A DNA stretch of 64,000 nucleotides from Nomia melanderi (Eukaryota; Arthropoda; Insecta; Hymenoptera; Halictidae). Below the pieces are notes generated by a model. It saw nothing but the letters and a program-made list of their open reading frames with translations. It had not been told where the DNA came from and ran no database searches. The stretch is taken from contig NC_135001.1 of assembly GCF_051020985.1 (NCBI RefSeq), forward strand, positions 12,765,896 through 12,829,895. The letters are read 5' to 3'. The first letter of the stretch is position 1, and each line of letters opens with the position of its first letter. The position numbers were made by a program, and so were the translations under genes. This document shows positions 1 through 13,700 of this stretch, one piece after another.

Positions 1-114
1 AAGGAAAATTCTGCATTTATTCTATGTCTACGTTTACTCGGGAATATTACGGGAATATTAAATTCTATTTGAATTCTTTGCTACGAATCTGACATGATAT
101 TGTAGGGTAAGGAG
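1..114 (+). mobile_element. Family B TTAA element, cut by the window start
   Basis: The right part of the repeat that also occurs at 9670-9841, 27968-28148, 35890-36132 and 42537-42760. It shares GTCTACGTTTAC.., GAATCTGACATGATATTGTA and an end followed by TTAA (115-118). Confidence 0.6.
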
Positions 115-208
115 TTAATATAACAAGAAATAATATATACTATATTCAATTTTGAAATGACATAGATATACAATTTTCTTCATTATATACATTCGTGGAA
201 CTACTTAA

Positions 209-409
209 CGCTAGGCTTACGGAAACTGATTGTGAATACAGTTCATTTTACTGTTCTTAAAAAAGTTGATGTCCATTCATTTGGATCTCGGAAATTAGAG
301 TTTTAATATATATTCTGGTAACTGCATGAATAAAAATTAATATAAACATTTACCAAATAATGTTTATAAAATTCAATATACGTCAGATTGACGCGTTCCG
401 TAAACGAAG
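209..409. mobile_element. Family C TTAA element (MITE)
   Basis: TTAA at 205-208 and 410-413. The termini CGCTAGGCTTACGGAA and (reverse) ACTTCGTTTACGGAAC are inverted. The interior matches 42332-42524 and 7375-7552 (AAATTCAATATACGTCA, ACGCGTTCCGTAAAC). It has no coding capacity. Confidence 0.75.
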
Positions 410-677
410 TTAAAACGAAGTAGCGGCCCAAGTTCGCCTTTCGAGCGAAGAGAGTTAAAACTTCCTGTTAATAATGCATTTATGTTAGTTCCTTTGCATT
501 TCAACTCACAACTAGAACTACCATACAGGACAAAATGACAGGTTTCGAGGTTTTTATATATAAAATTATTAAAATTATGAAGGTACCTACAGCACAATAA
601 AATAGGCAAGCAAAGCAAAGCAATTAAAAATACCGTTCCTATTCGACGATACGCGTTTTAATAAGTTCAAGTATTAA

Positions 678-934
678 CCCTTTGCACTCGAAAGTTTTTC
701 ACTAGTAATATTCAAAATTTCCTAATGAAATATAGGCGATATTCTTTCAAACTAATCAATTCAATGTTGTTTTAACGCTAACGTTGATGCGTTTGTATTT
801 ATAACATATAACAGTATTGTTTTGTTTCAGTGTTATCATTAATTCTTGATTTCGTAAATTCCACCGAGGAAATTTGGTTTTGGATTAAGCTTAACGTTAT
901 ACCTATATGAAAATTATCCCTGGACTGCGAAGGG
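678..934. mobile_element. Family A TTAA element (MITE)
   Basis: 257 bp between TTAA copies (674-677, 935-938). The termini CCCTTTGCACTCGAAAG and reverse CCCTTCGCAGTCCAGG are inverted. A 115-bp inner part (771-886) recurs at 1667-1855 and 1957-2035. Confidence 0.8.
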
Positions 935-1666
935 TTAACGTTAGAACTATTGAACAGTTAAAATATCTCGCTTCCAACTGTAAAACAACTACATTTGCAG
1001 CAATATTTCAATGATCATAAAATATAAAATCTCCAATATTTATTACCGTGTATATTGGTATAGCGGTTTCAAACAATTTCTTTTTGAATTCATATTTCGA
1101 TGTATCTAATATTCAAGGTGATTCGAAGATTTCCATTTTGATAGAATATTATTCCAGGTTGGGTAATTTTGTACATAAGAGCAGGTTACCAATATGTTCA
1201 AACTATGATCCATTTTATGCGCTTTCTTTGCGCGGGTTTACAGCTGTATTTATTATTATCTAGTTTAATGTGCGGCGAAACCAATCGATATACAATATGG
1301 CGTAAAGGAAGGAGTTGTTCTCGGCTTGATTTATACATGGGAAAGTGGCCTTGGGTAACCGGTTGAATTTGATCCGACTATTGTATGTACATATCTGTCG
1401 GAAGCGGAGATTGTTTAGGCTGGATTACGCGCAAGTAGTGCGGGACAGCCGGAAAAGTTCGTGAAAACTGCCATTTTCCATGTTTTCAGACCTTCCAAGG
1501 CGTTTACGACTGGAATCCTCCCCTTTTTAAGAACACTGTAGGTATCTCTTGTGCAGTGAACTCGAATTCATAATTAAACTGCGGATTCTTACACATTCAC
1601 ATTGGATTAAAAATGTGAGAAACGTGATAAAATGTGAAACGCAATTGAATTCGATGCTGTCTTTAT

Positions 1667-2035
1667 GTTAACGTTAATGCATTTGTATTTATATGAAATT
1701 TGAACGCGAGTAACATGGTGAAATGGAAAGTTTCATTTGATTTACTATTGTTTGTTTCAGTGTTATCATTGATTCTTGACTTCGTAAATTCCATCGAGGA
1801 AATTTGATTTTGCGTAAAGATCAGTGGTCTGATCATAATATTAGTATTTACATTCGTGTTGTGGTTCATTAGTATTGTTCATTACATTTTAAATTGAATT
1901 AAATATAAATTCATATATTGAAATTATTGTCAGAAGGAATAAACTTTGTTTTACCCCTAGATTTCGTAAACTCCATCAAGAAAATTTGATTTTGTGTAAG
2001 GACCTGTTCATAATATTAGAAAGTTCACATTACAA
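1667..2035 (+). repeat. Two further copies of the inner part of the 678-934 element
   Basis: Copy at 1667-1855 (GTTTCAGTGTTATCATTG, TTCGTAAATTCCATCGAGG, AAATTTGATTTTGCGTAAAG) and a shorter one at 1957-2035 (TTCGTAAACTCCATCAAG, AAATTTGATTTTGTGTAAGG). Both are followed by CATAATATTAG. They are direct repeats relative to the first copy. Confidence 0.75.
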
Positions 2036-5000
2036 CTTAATAAGTGTTTTATTGTGCGGGATGCCATATGTATAGGAAGGTATAAATTAACGGTGAATGT
2101 TTAATAATTTGATTGCCGTGCGTTTAACTCTTCCTATTCACCCGAGCACTGAGCATAAATCTTACAGTTTGCTGCTGGTGGTTTTTGCATAGTCGTTCAT
2201 ATAGCAATTAAAAGACATTGAAGGAAACACGCATTAAAAGAAACATTAAAGTCATCATTTAAACTGTGTTATACGACTTCAATTTTTGCCGTATTGAAGG
2301 TATTAACATGGCGCCAGCAAAGTCGGCGGTAAAGCATTGAAATAGATCATTCATCATTTTGTCAATATGTATTTTACGAAAATATTGCTCCAACTCCGTT
2401 TAATTTGTTTTATTAATGTATTATACATGCAAATGAACATGGTATTTCTAAAGAAGATATACAAATTTATAAGAACTCAATAAAAATGAAATAAAAATGT
2501 TAAATTTATTTATTATTTGAACACTGGACAAAAATCAGTTGGCTAAGCTTTCATTTCTCGAGTTCCTTTTACAACGAGCGAAAAGTAAGTTCATTTAACC
2601 CTGAATAGGCGAAACAAGGTGTCACGGAATGCTCAGAATATGAAAAAATTATATACAATAACCAAAGTATAATGCATTCTATAAAATTTGTTAGGAAGAA
2701 CTATTTTTTATCATAATTCTAGTCTTCTAATCGTGTTTCCAAAAATTCGAATTTACATGAATATCCTGCGATGTATCGAAATAACTATAATATACAACTA
2801 TATTATTATAAAACTTGTATTTATTACATCAACGGTTAGCAATATTTTATGAAAGCAGTCATGATAAAATCTAAGCAGAGAACGATTATTTTTCATTGGT
2901 TAATGAACGAACCATTAATCGTCTTATCGATTGTGTCGGTAAAAACGGTATCCAAGAGATCCGTAATCTAGTAATTAGCAAATCAATCCAGGATGCTTTT
3001 CTGCTGTAAAAGTGTCGAAATGTTACAGGGACTCTCACAAGCCTTGTGCTTTTACTATCTTCCAATTACACAACCAATCCTGTCCTCTTTGCGTCTCTGA
3101 ATTTTTCTCACATTTGTCAGGCTTGTTCCATGATTTTGCAAGACGTTACCGCATTCACAGTAACTCGAGATCGAAATCGGTGCACCTGATGCACGAACCG
3201 GGCACCTGTGTATCCATCTTACTCGAATCGATGTCGGAACCCCCGGCAATCACTCGTTCGTAATTTATTTTCGTTATTGCGAACATTCCATGAAGAGTAG
3301 AGACGTTTGAATAATAAAGTTCGCGGGGAGTTGATAAATGAAATTCTTTCGGCAAAATGTCGATCGTAGACTGTTTCAGAATTCAGAGAATTTATGATGG
3401 AAACGCATTGCGGTTAACTTCAGCAATGCACAAGACAGTGAATAGTATGTGGAAGATTTTAATGCCTGAAAGATAGAAGAGTTTTGTAATCAATTTGATT
3501 CATGTGGTTTTTTACTATTCGCTTTCACAATGCATACCATAAATTACTATATTTCAGTAGATATATCACTGGTATAGAAAGAAATTTTAGTGAAATATTT
3601 AACAATAGCAATTTTAAATATATGATAAAATTGATACATAAAATGTTTCGGTTGGTTTGAAAAATGATTGGACCATGTTTGAACGTTTATAATGCTATAA
3701 AAATATATGTCATTTCATTTAAGTGAGATCATAGAATCATGTATTTTACACGAGACGTTCGGTATAGCTTGCTTAGCTGATGTCCGAATAAGCTTTAAAG
3801 TAGACACTCCTTTTTCTAAAATTAAATTTAAATTAAATTTCTCCAGAACTACGAGTCTAATGAAGGAAACCGGTTTTTAGATTCACATTCAAGATACGTT
3901 ATAAAAATTGTCTAATGAATATTACAGAACTTGAAGAATATTAAAATCTGTTAGACGCCGTTACTTGACAGTGTAATAAAAGAAAATTGTCGGTATAAAA
4001 ACAAATTTGATGGCTTGCCTTCGAGTTAATTTCAAATTCATTTAAAAATTAAACATTTTCCTGGCTTTTACAGATTTTTATTCATACCTCAAAAATCGAC
4101 GAAAATCAATAAAAGTAACAGCGAATATTGTGAATAGTGAAAGTTGCATGATTTATTTATAAGCAGATATTAAATTATTTTAGACGACCAGCAAATTAAA
4201 TTTGTACACTTAGTATCAGCGTGTGTATTGTATATCATGGTTTTTTTCAATTACAACAACAATATTTTATAATTTAAAGCGAAAAGTGTCAAAAACTACA
4301 TAGCAACAAGTGGAATTAATCATTATGTATTTACAAACGAGTGTAGAGCCGCATGTTTGTCAAATTTAACTCCCGGCCAATTAGCAACAGCCGTCGGTGT
4401 TGGCTGTTTCTACTTTCACCGAAAATTTGAATTTCGAGCATGATTGAAATTTTATACGGGACTTTAAAACGAGGCAGTAGATTTTATTAACCGGCACAAT
4501 TAACGTTTAACCTGAAATCGAGTGAAAGCCTCGACTGCAAAGGAAGGTTCTATTATTCTTCGTGTTACGGGATCGCGGTTCGCGGCGATGCAACAAAATG
4601 GAAGTAAACGCGCTAAGTTATCCGCAAGCAATTTTCCATATAGAAAATCCGCCCTTTTGCGAAACCGGTGAAAGTAAAGAGAAAATCGATAAATTTTCAG
4701 CGTAAAATATGTGTAATGCTCGCCCCGTGTCCCAGAATGAATTATGCGCGTACAAAGTTTCTCTTCAAGCAAGTAACGCGACATGTCAATTATTTTCGTT
4801 GTCAAAGAAAAGAATTTTATTTGTATCTTGAATAAAGAACATCTCGTTTCTATAATATTACTATTAAACAAGAAATTATTGCACGCGGGTAAACCGTTTA
4901 GTTTATAATTCATCGAACGCAAAGATGTTCAAGGTATAATATTATCTTCCTTAGAATTTTGGATTCTCATTTCAAGTAAAAAATTAAAGACGTTGCCGTA

Positions 5001-5370
5001 ACCGTTGTTTCAAACGCAAATAATAAATTCAGAGTTTGAAATTAATGTAATATTTCATTTGAATTCACACTTTCGCATTAAATAGGCAGACTTTTCTTGG
5101 CTTCGGTTACAACCACAGATAAATGCATGTCCGCTGATTATGTAATGGGATCAACGTTTCACGTTTTTTGTAACACACATTTTTGAAAAAAGAGGTTCAA
5201 TATCCACTCTGCGATACGTTTCTCTTACGTATGAATCGATAAAGAAGACAATGACCGACTTTCGTGCCCTCGCTTCGGTACGAGCGTTTACCGAGGAAAA
5301 GTGTGCGTGCGAGCACAGAATCGCGAATCGGCGCGCAGGAACCTTTTGAAAAATCATTTTTAAAAATTAA

Positions 5371-5602
5371 CACGTTGAGTGCCACGAGAATTTCAGGCGT
5401 TTCCCATGATATTACTTGTTTCTCCGTAGCGAAGGCAAATTTTATTAGAAATAATTATTAATGATTTAATATCACAGTTCCTTATGTTACACTATTATTT
5501 AGTTACATACGTTATTATATACTTTTATTCTTTTTTTATTGCAATTATTTTCAAGCAATTTAGAAACTCTGGCCATTATCGACCACCGTGGCAGTCGACG
5601 AG
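5371..5602. mobile_element. Family G TTAA element (MITE)
   Basis: 232 bp between TTAA at 5367-5370 and 5603-5606. The termini CACGTTGAGTGCCACG and reverse CTCGTCGACTGCCACG are inverted. Same family as 51280-51516. Confidence 0.8.
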
Positions 5603-6096
5603 TTAAATACGGTTGACTCTTGTACAGTTTTTATTCATTTGTTTAATAGGCCCGGATGACTTCTTTTTCTGTTGTCAACGGCGGGAAATTTAAATTGACG
5701 CGTGTGGAATCCAGTTTACGCGTTTTCTAAGCACTCTGTAAGAGTTCCTTTTCCGGTTAACGTGTATCCTGGTCACGCACGAATGTTCATGAATGTCTTC
5801 CTTACTTTAGAAACAAAAAGTAGAACATAATATAACTGATACGCGTGTGTAAAGGTGACCTATTAAAAAGATCAGTTGAAAAAGTTGAACAAAGAATCTT
5901 GACAAGGACACTTCCTCGAAACTGGTTATGTCTTTCCTTGTAGTTACAAAAAATTGTGCCTGAATCTGTTATAAAGATACTGATGAAACTATATAATTCT
6001 TTTATTATTCTAACAGCTAATAAATGAAAAGTTTGACTATTGAATGAAAATTAAAAGTATTACATACTTGACAGCATATTTAATCTCGTTCTCTGA

Positions 6097-6119
6097 ATAT
6101 ATATATATATATATATATA
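6097..6119. repeat. (AT)n microsatellite
   Basis: About eleven AT units without interruption. Confidence 0.95.
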
Positions 6120-7374
6120 ATATTCATATATTGTAACAATACTAATAGAACAGGGATAATATAGGTATTCTAAGAATATAAGTAACATTTTTCATAAAAA
6201 TGCAAGTAACATTTAGCGTTCACACATTCGCCAACCAGCTACGTTCAAAGTATGTACAATATCCTTTCTCTTAATTTCCAGAGGCAAACAGTACACATTT
6301 GTCGAAAAATGTATACGTTATTCAAAATATGCAGTTATATCGTAACGTACATACATGAATCGAAATTGGTTGAAAATTTGTTTAATTACGATAAATAAAA
6401 CTTTATTTAATCTTATTTTAGATAATAAATATCAATCTACAGATGACGGAGTAGAATGTATTTTAGATTAAAAGAAAGTTTGTTTATCGTAATTTATAAG
6501 AATAAGTATAAAATACAGAAAACCGCATTATCCATGGGGTGACCTAATATTATCTTTTTGTGGAATTTCAATCGTTTACCAGAGAACCACCAAGTATCGA
6601 CTTCTGTCGGGTACAATGCCTTGCGAATTTATCTTGGAAAGTCGCGAGCATGCTCTCAAGTTACGCTTCAACACCGACAAAGGCTCGGAGAAAGCGTCAG
6701 AGCGCACGGACAGCGCTTAGAACGTTTATTAGCAGAATTTACGGAACTCGCCGGGGAACAGAACCTGACCACAGCGACTGAAACTGCTTTGGCAAATAAA
6801 TGAGTGAATTAGACAAGCAACAAAGAATTCCCCTAACGAGAATATTGCGTAACAATATTGTTCTCGAGCTTGAGAAAAGCAACGATTTCTAGGCCGTGTC
6901 TTCCGTAATGAATATCCTTCTTATGATGAATATCTCCTGATAATTTCTGCGATAATATTCCTACCAAAACACTGATTAAGAAAGCGCATCTCGCTCGAAA
7001 CACTTTAATCATTTAACAGTCGTAGGTTTTAACACAACGAAAAGTAACACGGCGTGCCACAAAAATTAATCAACTGCCGAATTTCTAGTTGGAAACTAAT
7101 TGTATTGAAGTATATGTTTCGTTTCTAGTGAGAATATTTATGTGCATCGATATTGAACGAGCTTATTTAAATAATTAAATTGTTACACATCAACCAGTTA
7201 ATAAGTCACTCGCGGAATAAATTAAGATATCGAATACACGATAAATGAATATTAGAAAGATAATTTTCTATATTAATCATAGAATGTCTTTTGCTTACTT
7301 TGCATTTTCATTATTATTCTTCTCCATCTGTTCGTGAAATGTTACTTTTCTGGAAATTTTTATCTCGACGATGA

Positions 7375-7552
7375 CGCTAGCTTTACGGACGTTTACTGTA
7401 CGGTTTATTCCGTCGTTCCTAGAAAAATTGATAGTCGTTCGTTTACATTTTGAAAATTACAGATTTAAAAATAGACGTAAACGTTGACAAACGTTGACTA
7501 ATATTCATAAAATTCAATATACGAGAAATTGACGCGTTCTCTAAACCTGATA
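7375..7552. mobile_element. Family C TTAA element, 5' site eroded
   Basis: Starts CGCTAGCTTTACGGACG after ATGA in place of TTAA. Ends GACGCGTTCTCTAAACCTGATA before TTAA (7553-7556). The interior includes TTCCTAGAAAAATTGAT, as in the 42.3-kb copy. Confidence 0.7.
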
Positions 7553-8255
7553 TTAAAGGGATAAATCGAAATTCCAAGTAGCTGTTTAGAGAAGTAATTA
7601 ATTTAAAGGATTAAGTATTATTAAAATGGAATTTTAATATTCATGCATGGAACTATATTAGCATGTTTCATTGCTACATTTATTGTTTACTTCACTCATC
7701 ATGTAATATGCAGTTTGGTTCATTGTCCTCTTTACTCGCAGCTGTATATGTACCACTTACGTCATCGTCACCATTATATGCTGATTTCTGCGTTAGGGTC
7801 GTGGAACTCCCTCATTCGTATTCCGATAGACACTTATATTTGAGAGGTAATTCGATGGATTATATCTTGTCTCCGGAAGTTTATGCAAATGTCCATTTTC
7901 GTGAGCAAAGGATGGAACACAAAAGAAGCTTTCAGTGAACGAAAAATGATATAAAGCCACAATAAAATTCGTATGATCATATTTTACGACTATCACACAC
8001 AAAACTTTGTTTACATGTGTTTTTTTCACAGTTTCATATTAAATACTTATTGAATTTCAAATAGAAACGTTTTCTTATATATTATTATAAAATTTCAGTT
8101 ATTAGTCGCTGTAGTATTGTGTTTCATTTCAAATACACTGATAACAATGGTATAAGAAAGTTGAACTGAACAATTAATTTACCTTTTTCGAAAAATTGAA
8201 GCATATGTGAAGAATTAGTGAAGAAGTAATATTTAATTTATATGAGAACTAAATA

Positions 8256-8329
8256 AATAACATTTAGATCTGTCGAGTTCGATTGAAAATTTTCATCGCG
8301 AGTCTGATTCAATATTATAGAAGAAGAGG
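8256..8329 (+). mobile_element. Family B element, right-end fragment
   Basis: GTCGAGTTCGATTGAAAATT, TTCATCGCGAGTCTGATTC, AATATTATAG..GAGG then TTAA (8330-8333). The left boundary is not determined. Confidence 0.65.
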
Positions 8330-8844
8330 TTAAAGATCGACACCTCGTAAATATTCAATAATTACTTTTCATACTTAATGCAGGAGTGATACACATAAAT
8401 CTACTTTACACACATGATTAATATGTATGCTAGTTCATTCTGTAACACTGAATAATAAAACTGTGCTGATCAATAACTTTAGTTTCTTAAGAAGTTCGCA
8501 TAATTAGAATATAAATACACATGACATATTTAGTTGTATAAACTGAAAGTAGAAAGCAACACAACTAATCCAAACGAAACGCTTGTTACGCGTGCAGTCT
8601 TAGATATTTATTTGTAATGTATGTGTAAAATTGAAAAATTTACGTTAGAATTTTTGGATATCACAAAAACTCATAAAAGTACATTTATTTTGTAAATAAA
8701 AATAATTTATAAAGCAATTTCTGGTTACCAACACCTTTATGCCTTTAAATAGTTTCAATAACTGTACAATGAGAAAGCTACTTTGTTTGATATCAGTCAT
8801 TGCAACAAAATCATAAGGAATAGAGCTATAAAATCATCAATTTC

Positions 8845-8984
8845 ATGGACATTTATTGTACAGTTTATTTCATTGTTCCTGGAGAAACTGATGTTCGTTC
8901 GTTTAGATCTTGGAAATTGGGGATTTAAAAATGGACTATTATTTTTCAAATTCAATATGCGTCAAATTGACGCGTTCCGTAAAT
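8845..8984. mobile_element. Family C element, truncated
   Basis: Contains GACATTTATTGTACAG, TGATGTTCGTTCGTTTAGA and ATTGACGCGTTCCGTAAA, matching the 209-409 and 42332-42524 copies. Neither end keeps a clean TTAA. Confidence 0.65.
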
Positions 8985-9669
8985 TTAAAATTTAAAAATT
9001 CAATTTAAAATTCCGAAAAGTAGTAAACGTCGCAGCTAAACATTTTTATGCAATTAAAACTGCGTTGACTGCTGAATGTCATTCACTCCTCGTAATTTAT
9101 ACAGACCGGAAGTGGACCGACAGTAAGCAACCATCGACTCTCGATGACCCTGAATGACCAACTCATTTTAATCCTGCTTATTATCAGACGAAAGCAAACT
9201 TTTTTCACAGGATTAATACGAAATAGGAAGTTGCAAAAGTAACGTTGCAACATTAGAAAGATAAGTTGGCAATATCCGACAGTGTTCGTTTATTTAAAAA
9301 GTGTATTTTGTGTTGTATATAATTATTAAAACAACATATGAGTGAAATATAAGTATACAAATAAATAAATAGCTATTATATTATACAAATATAATTATCA
9401 AATGAATTACGTACATAAAAAATGTTAATCGTATAAATATAAAAATAATTGAATCTAAAATAAATCTACAGTTACTGGTATTATTTGTAGTTGTATTGGA
9501 AGATTTATTATAGCCTTAGAAATATAAAAATATACATATATTAAATTCTTATTATATAATTATACTACTTACATAGCAAAGGAAATGCAACGGTTATCAG
9601 ACAAATGTGCTTTTCCTCTTTCGCAACTGTGCTTGATAAAACTACTTTATCGTCAATAATTTAGTAGAA

Positions 9670-9841
9670 AAAGAAAAGAATTTGATACTTAATCTGTGTG
9701 TATGGTTACTCTGAAGGTTAAAGAATGGAAATAAACAAGTAATATTCGTTTATACGAAAAATAAATAAATATCGTTTAGAGTTGTCGGATTCAGTAGAAA
9801 ATTTTCATCACGAGTCTGACTCGATATTATAAGGAAAGGGG
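9670..9841 (+). mobile_element. Family B element
   Basis: Ends TTTTCATCACGAGTCTGACT, CGATATTATAAGGAAAGGGG then TTAA (9842-9845). The inner AAGAAAAGAATTTGATA matches the 28.0- and 36.0-kb copies. The left end is approximate. Confidence 0.7.
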
Positions 9842-10674
9842 TTAAACATGGATTTTTCTTTTCGATTTTAATTCAACAAAGCTCAGTGACCAGTGTTAAC
9901 CGCGCGAGTGAAACCGTGAGGTTCGAATACGCACTTCTACTGAACGCGAACTGCAAGTCTATGCGCATAGTAAAAGTATCATTATCGTAGCACGGTGCAT
10001 AACAGTTAAAGCGCGTTACTTCTGACTCATTGCATCCGTGCAGCTTGAATACTCGCGGTTGAAATTCAAGGCACGCGGGGCGGGTCTCGCATTATTTCCA
10101 GGATCTAATGATTTCCATACGTGTTCGCGTAACGTTACAGGGTGTTTCAATTACAATGAATGGTACAGTAAATAAATGTGGCAGGCAATTTACAAAGGAA
10201 TAGACAATTAAATCGACGATCAAGTTTTAGTGGTATCACTTAAACTTTTGGTTTCTTAATGACAAGTTGTAACTGTTGGATCAGCATCAATTGCTAAAAT
10301 GATAGGTTTCTAAGAAAATTCATTAAATGACAAGTTTTAAAGACAACAAAGTTTCCTTTTATTCGATTTATTTAATCATGTATAAAAATTACAAAATAAA
10401 TTTACACAGTATAGTTGTTGAAATATATATACGAGAGAAATTTCCTCGATTCTTTTTTTTGGTTGAGCATGCCATTTATGGTGAAGTCAGAATACTAAAA
10501 TATTTGACTATATCAAGATTGCTGACTAAAGTTTAAAGGTGATTTGATTCGGTGATATTATCGAATCAAATGATGTCATAGGGATATCCAACTTGGAATC
10601 GTTACGTTACTTTCGAACGTGATCACACGTACAGAATATAATAAATAATACTTATATTTATTAAACTACATTTC

Positions 10675-10717
10675 AGAATTTCGTCACGAGTGTCACTCGA
10701 CATTATAAGGCAAGGGG
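10675..10717 (+). mobile_element. Family B right-end fragment
   Basis: ATTTCGTCACGAGTGTCACT, CGACATTATAAGGCAAGGGG then TTAA at 10718-10721. Confidence 0.65.
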
Positions 10718-13700
10718 TTAAGCAATAACGAAGGAACAGGCTTATGAAATTAGGGGTTGTCATCTGCACATCACCTTCGCAATAGAAAGTATAGACGTGA
10801 AACTACTCAAACTAACGTCTTATGCAAAGAACATTATTTAATGAATGTAAATATGGGCGGAGATTAAACGTTAAAGCTTTTTATAAACTTTGTAAATGCA
10901 AAAACGGATTCGCAAAACATTCACGAGCGCATAGTTGATAGTTGACAAAAGAAATGGCAAATTGTTGGTGTTCAGAGTTTCATTTGTATGTTAAGATTAG
11001 GGATTATAATAAGTATCTCAAAATATTTTCCTAATTTTAACAAAACTCGTGACAACGAAAAATCAGAGTTGACGATGAAAGGTTAAAACCACATCGCTAG
11101 TCGAGGATTATTTCGAATGCACTTTACAATTTGTCCAGGAGGGTCATTTGAGCCACACACTGGCCAAATCAGTTAACTTCACAAAACGAAAAGTAGATAA
11201 AAGTAATGCAACTTTCCCTTTAAACGGAAAACTCAAAAAATCATTACAGAATGTATCAAATAGTGATTAGAATTACCTTCTTTTTCAAGGCACAATTTTT
11301 GCATCTGTAAAGAATGCAGTAATTTTAGGGTAGTTTTTTCAATTTTTATCATCAAAATGTTTAATAGTATAAATAACCTCACAGTGAAGCCTATAGAGTT
11401 CAAAGGGTTAAATTGCTCAAACACCTGTACACGTTTCCCAGCAAAACGCAGTTGTATCGAAACAAGAAATAAGAAAACATCGTCATCGTGGTACACCCTT
11501 TAGCGTCGAGGTAGGTGTCAGTATAGGGACAAACATAGTCGGCGTGTGAAGCTTACATAAGGGGCGCGAGTCGCCGGACCTGTTGGCAGATTCGAGCGTG
11601 TGCACACCGGCAGCGGCATGGCGTGTTTTAACCTGAAAAGTTCGCGAACCTGTTTCGGCAAAAACTCGAGTCAGGTTAACTGGGTCCGCTCGTTCCTCGC
11701 CGGCGCTCGCGAGCATTTCTTCTCGGCGAGAGAATGGTGACGCGGGACACGTTATATCGATTCGTATCGTTTTCAGGCTACGCACGTTTGCCGGCCGTTT
11801 TCACCCGACTTCCGCCGCAGGCGCGCAACCAGAGGCCCCGTGGACCGACGCTTATGAAACTTTCAGTAGCTTCCTGCCGCGTTAAGGGAAATCTGTCGAA
11901 TTCTCTATTTCTTTCGCTTCCCCTTCCACCGGATGTCCACCTCCGCCCGCTTTCGTGTTTCTACGTGTCTTTCGTTTGGCCCCTCGCCAATGTTTGCTAA
12001 TTCAACAATTTCCTTCATTTTCCTTTACATTTCAGTCCGTTGAATTTTTATACACATTTGAGGGTGATCTGTTTTCCGCGCAATAAATAGGAATTATATT
12101 TGGCAAATTGCGATTTGTTCGTTTTTTAGAGTTATTATATCGTTATATAGTATGTTATATTATTTTTATTCGTTTTGCAATATGAATTTGTTACTTTTTG
12201 TGTTTCGGTAACTTTTGACGATAGGTGCGAGCTTTACTTTTTGGTAATACAAAAGGAATTAGGAAAGAATACGATTGTTTCAGTTCTTTAGCGTACATTT
12301 GGAGGCGAAGAATTATTTATGTGGATGTAGCCAACTTTTTCAAATTAAGGTTGCACGCTTAATTCCATTTTTGGTATGTTTTCTAATTGTCGCATCGAAA
12401 CACTTGAATGGTGGTTCATGTACGTTTCTTCAGTAATTTCTTTCTAGTGTTCGGTTTGTAGACTTAATCACTTTGGTAAGCGAATGGTTAAATTGTTGAG
12501 AAGATGTACATAGACACTTCTTTGTAAAATCGTTACGTAGACTGATTTGCTAATGCGCGTTTTGAAAGATAATATAACCGAACGTTCGTGTAGCAATAGA
12601 TAATGATAAAAAAAACATACGCAAGATTGAAAACAAAATTGCAGATTATAAATGGAAAGAAATTAGATATGCGAGGGAAAAAAATTTAAGTATGTCTTCA
12701 GAACGTCAAAGAAATAAAAAAAGAATTCACATAAGCCTAACAATGTCCCATTTGACTTTGTTTCCGAGTTACAAGCGAGTTCTGTGTCGCAACGTTCGTT
12801 TCGACAGACGGAGTTACATAGTTTAATTAATTCCACCTGAGTATTCGCAAACAGAATTCGATATCCTACCAATATTAATTAACTTGAAACGTCGAATGGA
12901 CTGGAATGATAGAGATTCGACAGAAAAATATTGGAAATCTTGCCGAAGAATGCAAAGAGAAGAATGCAGTTTGCACTCGAAACATAAAGTGTAATGATCT
13001 TTATGAAATGTGTGTTGCAACGCTTTCTCTCATAAAGATACAAAGGAGTTGGAATGACAGCCAGGATGTGTAAAGTAAGACGACAAATATACAAAGTGCA
13101 CAGCCCAGATGTTTACTTCCCGATGAATCAAAATTTAATTCGAACCGGTTGGATGCGCTGGTCATTACCGTAATCTCCATGGATATAATTACACGCAAGT
13201 TTCAATGGGACAGTCGACTTCCGTCGAATCTTCGAACTTTTGTAAAAGACACTGCGAGACACATTGAATTCTGATTAAATTCGGAGACTTTAAAAATGAC
13301 TCTATTTAAACAAGTAATCACGTATCAAGGAAATTACAAAAGAGGTAATTGTAATTAGTAAATGTACAATTTTATTTTCCTGAATCTTCTACGAAATTTA
13401 AACAAATATAAACAAACGAAATCTGTATCCTCGATTTAATAATTCATTCGAATACATATTTGTAACTATGTATAAATTTAATTCAGTATTCTCATAGTAA
13501 CGATATCACAATTATTTGACTTTACTGTATTTACCAAAAGCAGAACAACGTTGTGAATTTCTATTGAATTCAATTTGTACATTAAGAAATATCATTTTCT
13601 TAGATCAATCTACAAACTAGTATTATCATTATCAAATTTCTCTTATACTAACGTCTAGAGAGAAAAGATGGGTAGAGGTTATTGTAAACAAAAGTTACAT

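Larger units (their letters stand above)
410..5366. other. Non-coding tract, left end
   Basis: Apart from the elements listed separately, this tract is AT-rich without a credible gene. The frames near 3.0-3.35 kb and 4.5-4.9 kb overlap on opposite strands and show no family features. Confidence 0.6.

Noticed and set aside
6558..6803. Plus-strand ORF with a helical, charged C-terminal half (LERLLAEFTELAGEQ)
   Set aside because: No family match, an overlapping +2 frame is also open, and no splice sites support it. It was tempting but is not supported.
9925..9945. GGTTCGAAT, resembling a tRNA T-loop
   Set aside because: No acceptor stem, anticodon arm or D-arm can be fitted around it.
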